From: Albula goreensis
Lineage: Eukaryota; Chordata; Actinopteri; Albuliformes; Albulidae
DNA length: 64,000 nucleotides
Reading direction: 5' to 3'
Assembly: GCA_022829145.1 (NCBI GenBank)
Contig: CM040743.1
Span: 48,447,905 to 48,511,904, forward strand
The notes under the pieces are model-generated. The model worked only from the letters and a program-made list of their open reading frames with translations, made no database searches and was not told the origin of the DNA. The position numbers and the translations under genes are program-made. Below, piece by piece: positions 44,780 through 55,153 of this stretch; the stretch's first letter is position 1; each line of letters begins with the position of its first letter.

Positions 44780-45345
44780 TGTGAATGTGTGTGTGTGTGT
44801 GAGTGAGTGTGAGTGTGTGTTTAGGTGGTGTTGGGGGAGGTGTGCCCCTGCAGGCTGAGGACTATGTGCACACACACTGGAGACCTGAGCTGGTGGTAGA
44901 AGAGCGCCCAACGATGGTCACATGCTGTCAGTTGGGGTCTCTGTGTGTTTAAGTGTTGCCCCCCCATTACCATCATTAATGTAAGAAATGCCATTACCCC
45001 CCCCAAATCACACCCCCTCAGACAGCACACACACTCAACTCCCACTGTCACTGTGACACTCCCACAGGTGAGACACCGCCCCCACCTCAGCCACCCTGCC
45101 AGAGAAAGGCTCCCTTCAAACTGCACACAGTCATGGCGCAGAGTGACGGCACGCCGCTTAAGGAGACAGTGATTATCACTCAGAGTGATCAGGGCGGTTT
45201 AGAGACGTGCACATAGATCCTGGGGGGGGGCAGCCCATCATACAGTGTGTTGTAATCCATTATCCGTGATCCATTATCCACTGTCTGTCTGTGCGACTCC
45301 TCAGACAGGGACAGGGAGCTAAGAACATGGGACAAAAACACTTTA
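44231..45345. other. Upstream flank of nxph1; GT microsatellite; no gene seen
   Basis: (GT)n lies at 44729-44822, separating the promoter region from the upstream minisatellites. Confidence 0.55.
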
Positions 45346-45348
45346 CCG

Positions 45349-47358
45349 GCTGTTGGAGGTCCGATTATAACGGGGCTGTCGGGGTTCCGATTGTAACGGG
45401 GCTCTTGGGGTTCCGATTATAATGGGGCTGTAGGAGGTCCGATTATAACGGGGCTGTTGGAGGTCCGATTATAACGGTGCTGTAGGAGGTCCGATTATAA
45501 CGGGGCTGTTGGAGGTCCGATTATAACGGGGCTGTTGGAGGTCCGATTATAACGGTGCTGTAGGAGGTCCAATTATAACGGGGCTGTCGGGGTTCCGATT
45601 GTAACGGGGCTGTAGGAGGTCCGATTATAATGGGGCTGTAGGAGGTCCGATTATAACGGGGCTGTTGGAGGTCCGATTATAACGGGGCTGTTGGAGGTCC
45701 GATTATAACGGGGCTGTTGGAGGTCCGATTATAACGGTGCTGTAGGAGGTCCAATTATAACGGGGCTGTCGGGGTTCCGATTGTAACGGGCTGTAGGAGG
45801 TCCGATTATAATGGGGCTGTAGGAGGTCCGATTATAACGGGGCTGTTGGAGGTCCGATTATAACGGTGCTGTAGGAGGTCCGATTATAACGGGGCTGTTG
45901 GAGGTCCGATTATAACGGTGCTGTAGGAGGTCCGATTATAACGGTGCTGTAGGAGGTCCGATTATAACGGTGCTCTTGGGGTTCCGATTGTAACGGTGCT
46001 GTTGGAGGTCCGATTATAACGGGGCTGTTGGAGGTCCGATTATAATGGGGCTGTAGGAGGTCCGATTATAACGGGCCTGTCGGAGGTCCGATTATAACGG
46101 GGCTGTTGGGGTTCCGATTATAACGGTGCTCTTGGGGTTCCGATTATAACGGGGCTGTTGGGGTTCCGATTATAACGGTGCTCTTGGGGTTCCGATTATA
46201 ACGGGGCTGTTGGGGTTCCGATTATAACGGTGCTGTTGGAGGTCCGATTATAATGGGGCTGTAGGAGGTCCATTATAACGGTGCTGTTGGAGGTCCGATT
46301 ATAACGGGGCTGTTGGAGGTCCGATTATAACGGGGCTGTTGGAGGTCCGATTATAACGGTGCTCTTGGGGTTCCGATTATAACGGTGCTGTTGGAGGTCC
46401 GATTATAACGGGGCTGTTGGAGGTCCGATTATAATGGGGCTGTAGGAGGTCCGATTGTAACGGTGCTGTTGGAGGTCCGATTATAACGGGGCTGTAGGAG
46501 GTCCGATTATAACGGGGCTGTTGGAGGTCCGATTATAACGGGGCTGTTGGAGGTCCGATTATAACGGTGCTGTAGGAGGTCCGATAATAACGGTGCTGTA
46601 GGAGGTCCAATTATAACGGGGCTGTTGGAGGTCCGATAATAACGGGGCTCTTGGGGTTCCGATTATAACGGGGCTGTTGGAGGTCCGATTATAACGGGGC
46701 TGTAGGAGGTCCGATTATAACGGTGCTCTTGGGGTTCCGATTATAACGGTGCTGTTGGAGGTCCGATTATAATGGGGCTGTAGGAGGTCCGATTGTAACG
46801 GTGCTGTTGGAGGTCCGATTATAACGGTGCTGTAGGAGGTCCGATTATAACGGTGCTGTTGGAGGTCCGATTATAACGGGGCTGTTGGAGGTCCGATTAT
46901 AAAGGGGCTGTTGGAGGTCCGATTATAACGGTGCTGTAGGAGGTCCGATAATAACGGTGCTGTAGGAGGTCCAATTATAACGGGCTGTTGGAGGTCCGAT
47001 AATAACGGGGCTCTTGGGGTTCCGATTATAACGGGGCTGTTGGAGGTCCGATTATAACGGGGCTGTAGGAGGTCCGATTATAACGGGGCTCTTGGGGTTC
47101 CGATTATAACGGGGCTGTTGGAGGTCCGATTATAACGGGGCTGTTGGGGTTCCGATTATAACGGGGCTCTTGGGGTTCCGATTATAACGGGGCTGTTGGA
47201 GGTCCGATTATAACGGGGCTGTAGGAGGTCCGATTATAACGGGGCTGTAGGAGGTCCGATTATAACGGGGCTCTTGGGGTTCCGATTATAACGGGGCTGT
47301 TGGAGGTCCGATTATAACGGGGCTGTTGGGGTTCCGATTATAACGGGGCTGTTGGGTT
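45349..47358. repeat. 26-bp minisatellite, about 77 units
   Basis: The unit is GATTATAACGGGGCTGTTGG plus AGGTCC. Variants sit at fixed positions: GGCTGT or TGCTGT, then TGGA, AGGA, CGGG or CTTGGG, and TTATAAC, TTATAAT, TTGTAAC or ATAATAAC. Variant combinations recur in blocks, a sign of segmental amplification. Confidence 0.97.
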
Positions 47359-47589
47359 GTTGACTTTTTCAGCACGTCTGTGATGTCTGTCTCTCTCTCA
47401 GGCAAACGGCTTTGATCACCCTCGTGGATTCTCGAGCCCACAGTGAGCACTTCCCCACAGACTGACCTGGGATCAGCTCCCAACGTGGGGGACGGTGCTT
47501 CTTTCTGCCCCACTGTCACCACAGACTGACCCGGCATCAGCTCCCAACCAGAGAGACAGTACCTCCAGACTGTCCAGCTATCACCACCA

Positions 47590-48208
47590 CACGGCTACAC
47601 CGATGGGGTGGGGGTGTGGCTACACCGATGGGGTGGGGATGGGGGTGTGGCTACACCGATGGGGTGGCGGTGGGGGTGTGGCTACACCGATGGGGTGGTG
47701 GGGTGTGGCTACACCGATGGGGTGGGGATGGGGGTGGTGGCTACACCGATGGGGTGGGGGTGTGGCCACACCGATGGGGTGGGGATGGGGGTGTGGCTAC
47801 ACTGATGGGGTGGGGATGTGGCCACACCGATGGGGTGGGGATGGGGATGTGGCTACACTGATGGGGTGGGGGGGTGGGGATGGTGTGGCTACACCGATGG
47901 GGTGGGGATGGGGGGGGTGTGGCTACACTGATGGGGTGGGGATGGGCTACACCGATGGGGTGGGGGTGGGGGTGGCCACACCGATGGGGTGGGGATGGGG
48001 TGTGGCTACACTGATGGGGTGGGGATGGGGTGTGGCTACACCGATGGGGTGGGGACGGGGTGTGGCTACACCGATGGGGTGGGGGTGTGGCTACACCGAT
48101 GGGGTGGGGATGGGGGTGTGGCCACACCGATGGGGTGGGGATGGGGATGTGGCTACACCGATGGGGTGGGGATGTGGCTACACTGATGGGGTGGGGGTGG
48201 GGGTGTTG
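47590..48208. repeat. G-rich minisatellite, 25-37-bp units
   Basis: CTACACCGATGGGGTGGGG followed by GATGGGGGTGTGG in variable numbers. The plus strand has many G4+ runs and is G-quadruplex-prone. Gly/Trp-rich ORFs are artefacts. Confidence 0.95.
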
Positions 48209-48590
48209 TGTTCAGTGGTATTGTCATACTACACACACCTGTTCATTTCCCTGAACCTGGTTAGAATGCTGTAATTAAAAGACATGTAGAAACCTAAAGA
48301 ATTATATTCATATTTTGAAATACAGAGTAAGTTGACCTACAGCCCCCTGTTGATGTTTTTCAATAAAAAACATAAATAAATTTGATATTTATAAAAATCT
48401 GTATAGTTGGTCTAAGAATAATAGAGCCTTTTGTAGGATTTTCATCAGAATTCTACCTAACTCAGATTCAACAATTTATTAGTTGTGTATGCCATCTAGT
48501 GGTCCAGCCGTGTTTTAAAAGAATAAAAAAATTGGTTGGTTGTCTTTTATGTCTCTTCAGTGCTGAAGAGAAATGTCAGTGAGCGAGTGA
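48209..48590. other. Unique sequence; no gene seen
   Basis: Short AT-rich spacer between two arrays. Confidence 0.5.
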
Positions 48591-48592
48591 GA

Positions 48593-49385
48593 GGAAGGGT
48601 TCTGCTGGTTCTGTAACAGTGAGATGTTTCTATAGTGGAGGGTTCTGCTGGTTCTGTAACAGTGAGATGTTTCTATAGTGGAGGGTTCTGCTGGTTCTGT
48701 AACAGTGAGATGTTTCTATAGTGGAGGGTTCTGCTGGTTCTGGTTCTGTTCTGCTGGCTCTGTAACAGTGAGATGTTTTCTGCTGGTTCTGTAACAGTGA
48801 GATGTTTCTATAGGAGGGTTCTGCTGGCTCTGTAACAGTGAGATGTTTCTATAGTGGTGGTTCTGCTGGCTCTGGTGTTTCTGTGGTGGGTTCTGGTTCT
48901 GTAATGTTTCAGTGGAGGGTTCTGAACAGATGTTTCTATAGCTATAGATGTTTCTAAGGGTTCTGCTGGTTCTGTAACAGTGAGATGTTTCTTTAGTGTT
49001 TCTGGTTCTGTAACAGTAGATGGAGGGTTCTGCTGGCTCTGTTTCTATAGTGGAGGGTTCTGCTGGTTCTGTAACAGTGAGATGTTTCTATAGTGGAGGG
49101 TTCTGCTGGCTCTGTAACAGTGAGATGTTTCTATAGTGGAACAGGAGATGTCTTTAGTGGAGGGTTCTGGTTCTGTAACAGTGAGATGTTTCTATAGTGG
49201 ATGTTTCTATAGTGGAGGGTTCTGCTGGTTCTGTAACAGTGAGATGTTTCTGTAACAGTAGATGTTTCTTTAGTGGAGTTCTGCTGGTTCTGTAACAGTG
49301 AGATGTTTCTATAGTGGAGGGTTCTGCTGGTTCTGTAACAGTGAGATGTTTCTATAGTGGAGGGTTCTGCTGGTTCTGTAATGGT
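48593..49385. repeat. 43-bp minisatellite, partly scrambled
   Basis: GAGGGTTCTGCTGGTTCTGT and AACAGTGAGATGTTTCTATA. Ends are regular, while 48740-49060 is full of partial units and internal joins. Confidence 0.93.
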
Positions 49386-50000
49386 GTGGGGCACATTTCC
49401 TGGCATGGTTTGGGTAAAGAGTCTGAGAACAGTCAGTCTGATACTAAATGATTTCTATTGAAGGTATTCAAATATGTATTTGAAATACTGTAATACCTAA
49501 AATTTTAACAAAAACACAAAACACAGGGTGCCGAGGATTTTCAGCATGTTACGAAATTGAACAAATACAGTGGGATCCGAAAATCTGACACCACACTGAA
49601 CATTTTTTCCCAAACCTTTTCATGTAAACCTGGAAATAATCTGAAAGTTGTAGGATTTTGAAACACTTAAAACAAAGAAAAGTTATGATCTAAAATGAAA
49701 AAGAAATATTGAAGATTCTGCACAATGTCTAGGTCAAATTTAAGCAAATGTGTGACACTGACCCAGTCAGTCTCTTAATTTCAAATCAAGCCAGGGTAAC
49801 TGGGGGAGACAAAAAGCAGAAACACACACAGAATGTCACGTGCATTCTCACAAACCTATGTGCACTTCAGTAACCCTCAACAAGCAAGTCTACAACATGA
49901 TTAACAATGAAAAGGAAATGGAGTGAGAAGTTATCAATGGGTTTCCTCAGTAATACACAGCTAGTACCATAATACCCTGTGTTCATTTTTACACACACCT
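49386..50000. other. Unique sequence downstream of TRIM copy A
   Basis: AT-rich. From 49791 it is shared with copy B at 57593. Confidence 0.55.
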
Positions 50001-50009
50001 TCAACAATG

Positions 50010-50168
50010 ATGACATCACTATTACAGACACCTTCACAGCAATGACATCATTGTTACAGACACCTCACAGGGATGACATCACTGTTACAGACACCTTCAC
50101 AGGGATGACATCACTGTTACAGACACCTTCACAGGGGTGACATCACTGTTACAGACACCTTCACAGGG
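50010..50168. repeat. 32-bp minisatellite at the 3' end of TRIM copy A
   Basis: About five units of GATGACATCACTGTTACAGA plus CACCTTCACAGG. The unit closest to the gene overlaps codons for the C-terminal [12 protein letters not shown] of the original frame. Confidence 0.92.
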
Positions 50169-50205
50169 CAGACCTTCAGGGCTCCAGGGTTGCTGCCATC
50201 AGTGT

Positions 50206-50687
50206 TTACACAAGGAGAGAAAAATGGGAAGATTCTCTGAGTGAATTTCTGTTTGAAAGTGTAGATGAGTGACATGTCAGTGGGGTTGTAGAAGGACACC
50301 TTCCCCTGTCATAGTCCAGCTGCACTCTGATCCTCTGGGGCTTCTTCTTTAGTCTGAGGTCAGTAACCCCTGGTACACTGTACTTATCTCCATTCCTCAG
50401 CATTAATACCCAGAATCCTCCCCCTGGGCTGGCTGTAATCTGCCCCTTCCTGCTGATAGACTCGTTCACCACTCCTACAGTCCACTTGGGTTTGTTCCCC
50501 ACCTCCACCTCCCAGCTGTGTTTTCCTGAGCTGAACCCCTCACAGCCCAGCACACTCACACAGGAGTCAAACCTCTCTGGGTTGTCAGCAAGCTGCTGAT
50601 CTGCTGTATCAGTGAATGTAACACTGCTCAGATCATCAGACAGAGAAAGAGTGTTGTTCGCAGTGTTGGGGTCCAGAGTCACAGGAG
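50206..50687 (-). CDS. TRIM copy A exon 6: PRY/SPRY, frameshifted
   Basis: The exon starts after CAG at 50688-50690 and continues a codon split after its first base (A|CT). PRY motifs (LDPNTA, LSLSDDL, NPERFD) and SPRY motifs ([21 protein letters not shown]) are clear. The final roughly 50 residues of SPRY are read out of frame. Everything before the shift is intact, so decay, if real, is recent. Confidence 0.85.
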
Positions 50688-53600
50688 CTGAAAGATAAAG
50701 AAGGGAGATTTTTAAAATGCTGAAAAAATGAGAGGTACAACCGTGCCAAATTCTGGGCTGCTCCCGTGTCAAGTCCTGTTTTTATCTTTCACTTTGTTAG
50801 AACTCCTGCGTGCGCCTCCTGTTTCACTGTGACTCCTTTGTTTATGTACGTGCACAACAGAGAACACAAACTCATCATTAACTGTCATAATAAAGCACAC
50901 AGTTTGTTTCTGCAGTTTAATGTGTCTAATATTAATCTGACAGGAAAATGAACACATGGTCTTTGCGCCCGTCTCCCCCAGATACTCACTGTACTGCACC
51001 GTCTCCAGCATCTTCTCCCAGACTCTGTACTTCAGATTGCCCAGGTGTTTGGCCACATCTATCAGCGCTTCTGAAAGCAGCTCTGGGTCCTGCAGTGTGC
51101 ACTGGGCTCTGTAATGACAGGCACGAGTCACTCACGCTGTGGGGTCTGAAGTGACTTAGGGAGCGTTCCCATATTCACTCTCCCAGTGGCACAGCGCACT
51201 CTGGCTGTTTGTAAATTCAGAGCACTGACCCAACTGTCATGTGTTTATTCAGAGTGTTCCACTCTCTGACCAATCAGAACACACTCTGAACACTCTGGCT
51301 GTGAAGTGAGATTGTCAGAGTGTGTGACATCATTAGCTAGATCAGCTGATTCACACATGTGGGAAGAAGCTGCCAGATGTGACGGTTGCAGGTTGGTGGC
51401 TTCACTGAACACAGCTGGAGTGTTCATAAATGATAAAATAATTATGTGTTGTGTGACACTCAGGACAGAGTACTCAGAGTGTCAGAGAGAATATCAAAAA
51501 CACCCCTTACTGCACAGCTAGAGTGTTCAGAGTACGCCCTGGCACTCAGAGAGTGAATATCCAAACGCACCCTGAAACAGACAAGAGTGAGAGAGGAGAG
51601 CGCCCTACATACCTTTCTTTGATATCTCTGTATCTCTGAAAAACACATAAAGATCAATATTATTATAAAACACATGTGAGTGAATGATAAACAGATACAT
51701 GCTATTTGCATGATTAAATAAGAAACACCACTAAGAGAGGGTGGGTACAGCAAGGCCATGGAAAAGAGAGACTGGGTGAGAAACTACAGGAGCCAAGCTA
51801 ATGACAGTAAAGCTGTTTATATCAGCAAACAAGCACAGTCTGGCGTTATATCTGCATGGATATAAACACAAGCCTGACTCACGAGGCTAAAGTCAACATG
51901 AGTGGAGTCAGTCAGTATAAACCCAGAACACTGCAGCTAAATCAAGCTCCTACCTTTAAGAATGAGATGTCTTCAGTGTGCATGGCCTTCTCTATAGCTG
52001 TGATTTTGTCTGAAAGGGTGGACACTTGTCTTGTGATACTCTTTATCTTCTTGCTCATCTTCTGACTCTTCTGCTCTTCTTCCTCCCTCAGCACAGCTAA
52101 TTGGGCCTCCTCTTCTTCTCTCAGGAACTGATGGAGCTTCTCAAACTCTGCCTTTACCTGCCTCTCTGTGCGCTGGGCCTGACTCTGCAGTTCAAGCACA
52201 GTATTAAGTAAAGAGTGAAACACGACGGGCCGTGCAGGCGTGTGGACATTAACCACAGCAGGACGGGCCGTGCAGGCATGTGGACATTAACCACAGCAGG
52301 ACGGGCCGTGCAGGCGTGTGGACATTAACCACAGCAGGACGGGCCGTGCAGGCGTGTGGACATTAACCACAGCAGGACGGGCCGTGCAGGCGTGTGGACA
52401 TTAACCACAGCAGGACGGGCTGTGCAGGCGTGTGGACATTAACCACAGCAGCACGGGCCGTGCAGGCGTGTGGACATTAACCACAGCAGGACGGGCCGTG
52501 CAGGCGGGTGGACATTAACCACAGCAGGACGGGCCGTGCAGGCGTGTGGACATTAACCACAGCAGGACGGGCCGTGCAGGCGTGTGGACATTAACCACAG
52601 CAGCACGGGCCGTGCAGGCGTGTGGACATTAACCACAGCAGGACGGGCCGTGCAGGCGTGTGGACATTAACCACAGCAGGGGGGGTGATGCGGCCCTGAG
52701 GTGAAGCCGAGGGGTTCACCACCCTCAGATGTTTTATTTTCATACAGCTGCACTGGTTCAGCTTGGCCTCAGGACCGCATCACACCTGTGTGTTCAGCTT
52801 CAGTCCTTTCAGACTATGACGACTGGCAAAGACAGGAATCAACACTCACACACAATTACACTGGGTTTTAGCAGTGCTGTGTTTCTGTTAACTTTATATT
52901 GGTGGATTGTATCTTCACTTGTGAAAAATGTTTTACCCTGAGTAGATTTCAGAATCATGTGACCTCATTTTCACACTGGTAGAATGTGACGGTTATGTGG
53001 CTGTGACGGTTACATCCCAAACAACTTAAAAATTAATTTTACCCTAAAAAAGGATATTACACTATTTTTTTCAATAACTGATGCACCAATTATTCAGTTT
53101 AATATAATTTTTATGTCATGAGTTTTTACAGTTTAAATATTCCCAGAATGATGAAGGGTTGGTGTATTAATTTGTAGTGGTGATGAGGCCACTTTAGCTG
53201 GAACTACTTCACAGCAGTGTATTACACTGTTTCTCTGTGCAGCTATAGGACAATAACCAACATGCTCTGGACCAATCAGAATTGAGTATTAACCCAGTCT
53301 CTGTTATAAACATGAATAATGTATCTGTGTTTATGTTGTAAAGCCGCAGTGTTTCCTAACTGCTCTACTCACCCTGATGTGTTCTGCTGTTTTCTCACAC
53401 TCTTGTTTAACTTTAGTGAATCTCTCCAGCTTTTCTTTCATAGGACTCAGTGCAGTCTTGAGTTCCTCCTGGAATGAGATGAAATGCACAGGCAGCACTT
53501 ACAGAAACTCACTCATCGCAAGCAAATCCAGGAAACACCGATACTTCTGTGGAATAATACATTAATCGTGAAATTATTACATTTATAAACTAAGCTATCA

Positions 53601-55153
53601 CATTACCTGCTAGCTAGCATGCAGCAGAATAAACTAGCTATCTGACATTAGGTACTCTCCTATAACGGCAATTATGTATGTAATCACAGAAGGGAATTAT
53701 GCCTAAATCTATGGTGAAACCAGCTGCTGCCTAAGCAAACATTAACTAATTAGCTTGCGGAACATATATATTGAAATATTTAATCTGAAGTTTACTCAGA
53801 CATGTTTCCTCAAGTTTGAGAAGAAATTAACATTTACATTAATCTGCATTGCTTTTTGAAACAGGTGATATCCTCTTTAAATTGCTTCCTTTCTTTGCTT
53901 TCAAGCCGAACAGCTCAAGCAGGTTCATTTCACAGTGTGTTGCATGTTTCAGAACCGCAGCATGCTAAAGAGAACTTGCCACTCAACATTTTTGCGGGAA
54001 TCCGTTTGATAGGCTGGAGTTGCATCAGAGGAGATTTATAGCCTGTAGCATGGCTGTTCACCTCGGCTACTGGTACATTTGGTATCAGGGACACAATTTC
54101 AAGTTTTACTGCAAACTGCAGAACTAATTCATGGAAAGACAGTAAAGTCCTCTGCATTACATTTCACAGTGGTAAAAGAAACTGTGAAACTATTTTACTG
54201 TCGTGTGATATTCTGAGCATGTGTTTGTATGAGACTATCACACCACAACATGCTATTCTCTAAAATAATATAGTTATCAGGTTTTGGCCAATCAGCACCT
54301 GATATTCTAATTTGAGATCCATACTTTTTCTGCCAGAGGTGCTCAAAGGAGCACATTGTTTTGTGCTTTGGGCGAAAATCACAAAACAAAATCACTCCGT
54401 TATATGTCAGGATGACGTGTCATTAAGACCAATTTAACAAGTTAATTACTAACTTTCACCCTGATTAATATGATCAGTTTTAATTTTTGAAGTTTGGTCT
54501 TTTGTGTCTCTTCCACATTTAGTAAATCTCAGTAAAGGAACAGTTTTGTTATGATTTCTACTGTTCAGTTCCTTAAAGTGATGCTTCCTGAAAGTGGATC
54601 TTAACTATTTACTGGACCCCAAAGCTGCTGTCAGTCAGACATTCTTTTTCATGAGTCATTTTTACTCATATTGAATTTTTAAGGGGATATATTAAACAGT
54701 TTAACCCTGACACTTAAAACTGAATACCTTAAACTCCGGTGCAGCCTCTTCCACTGGGCAGAGCTGGTGGTTTCTGTGTTTTCTTGAGGTATGGCACACG
54801 ACACAGAGAAGCAGTCGATCGTCCTGACAGAAAAACACAAGTTTCTCTCCATGGAGCCTGCAGTGAATTTCACTCTTCTGTTCAGCTTTACTCTCTTCTT
54901 TGGCTTCATTGTCACTCTTCTGCTTCAGGTAGGTCTCCACAATGTTTTGTAAAGCCAGGTTTGGAGGAGGATCAGTCGTTGAGCTCTTCCTCCTGCAGGT
55001 GGGACATTCTCTAGAGCTCTTCTTTTCCCAGTACTGCTGCAGGCAGGTTCTGCAGAAGCTGTGGCTACACTTCAACACAACAGGCTCTTCAAAAATATCA
55101 CAACACACAGAGCAGTAGAACTCCTCTTCTGGAATTAAAATGTTAGACGCCAT
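50206..55153 (-). CDS. TRIM-family E3 ligase-like gene, copy A (RING, B-box, coiled coil, PRY/SPRY); frameshifted in the last exon
   Basis: Six exons in the layout of fish TRIM35 / zinc-binding protein A33-like genes: 55153-54728, 53468-53373 (96 nt), 52184-51954 (231 nt), 51635-51613 (23 nt), 51108-50990 (119 nt) and 50687-50206, all GT-AG. The RING has C14, C17, C29, H31, C34, C37, C50 and C53; the B-box has C98, H101, C109, D112, C117, C120, H126 and H129. The middle exons give a coiled coil and the last exon gives PRY/SPRY with WEVEV and LDYDRG. Such proteins transfer ubiquitin using the RING and bind targets by SPRY. After LDYDRG the frame is lost: a C-run at about 50302-50306 is one base shorter than in copy B, giving a stop at 50206-50208 (about 458 residues). 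In the other frame, family-like sequence continues to a stop at 50129-50131. It is either a truncated allele, an early pseudogene or an assembly error. Confidence 0.85.
51158..51573. mobile_element. hAT-like MITE in intron 4 of TRIM copy A
   Basis: Terminal inverted repeats: the left end AGGGAGCGTTCCCATATTCA pairs with the reverse complement of the right end, AGGGTGCGTTTGGATATTCA, and similarity runs on through CTCT. CACTCTG motifs recur in the subterminal parts, as in hAT elements. It is 416 bp with no transposase ORF. Target-site duplications are not clear. Confidence 0.7.
52219..52682. repeat. 38-bp minisatellite in intron 2 of TRIM copy A
   Basis: About 12 units of GGGCCGTGCAGGCGTGTGGA plus CATTAACCACAGCAGGAC, beginning about 35 bp upstream of the exon 3 acceptor. 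Confidence 0.95.
52911..53372. other. TRIM copy A intron 2, remaining unique part
   Basis: Shared with copy B at about 61500-61935. No other gene seen. Confidence 0.6.
53469..54727 (-). other. TRIM copy A intron 1
   Basis: Unique, with homology to copy B only as far as about 54060. The last 670 bp before the RING exon have no visible partner in this window. Confidence 0.6.
54728..55153 (-). CDS. TRIM copy A exon 1: RING finger and B-box 2
   Basis: This exon has 142 codons starting [24 protein letters not shown] spacing is C-x2-C-x11-C-x1-H-x2-C-x2-C-x12-C-x2-C. B-box spacing is C-x2-H-x7-C-x2-D-x4-C-x2-C-x5-H-x2-H. All zinc ligands are present. The ATG at 55153 is the family start; the open frame extends upstream but without an ATG that I can see. 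The donor is AAG|GTATTC. Confidence 0.92.

Larger units (their letters stand above)
49791..54060. repeat. Segmental duplication, copy A
   Basis: Homology to copy B starts at TCAAATCAAGCCAGGG (49791 here, 57593 there). It runs through the TRIM exons and introns and fades near a shared stretch in intron 1 (about 54000-54060 here, 63010-63075 there, with GCGGGAAT and TAGCATGGCTGT). Introns are shared, so this is a DNA-level tandem duplication, not retroposition. Confidence 0.85.

Noticed and set aside
47495..48274. 259-codon Gly/Trp-rich ORF
   Set aside because: It comes from the G-rich minisatellite. All three frames give similar ORFs.
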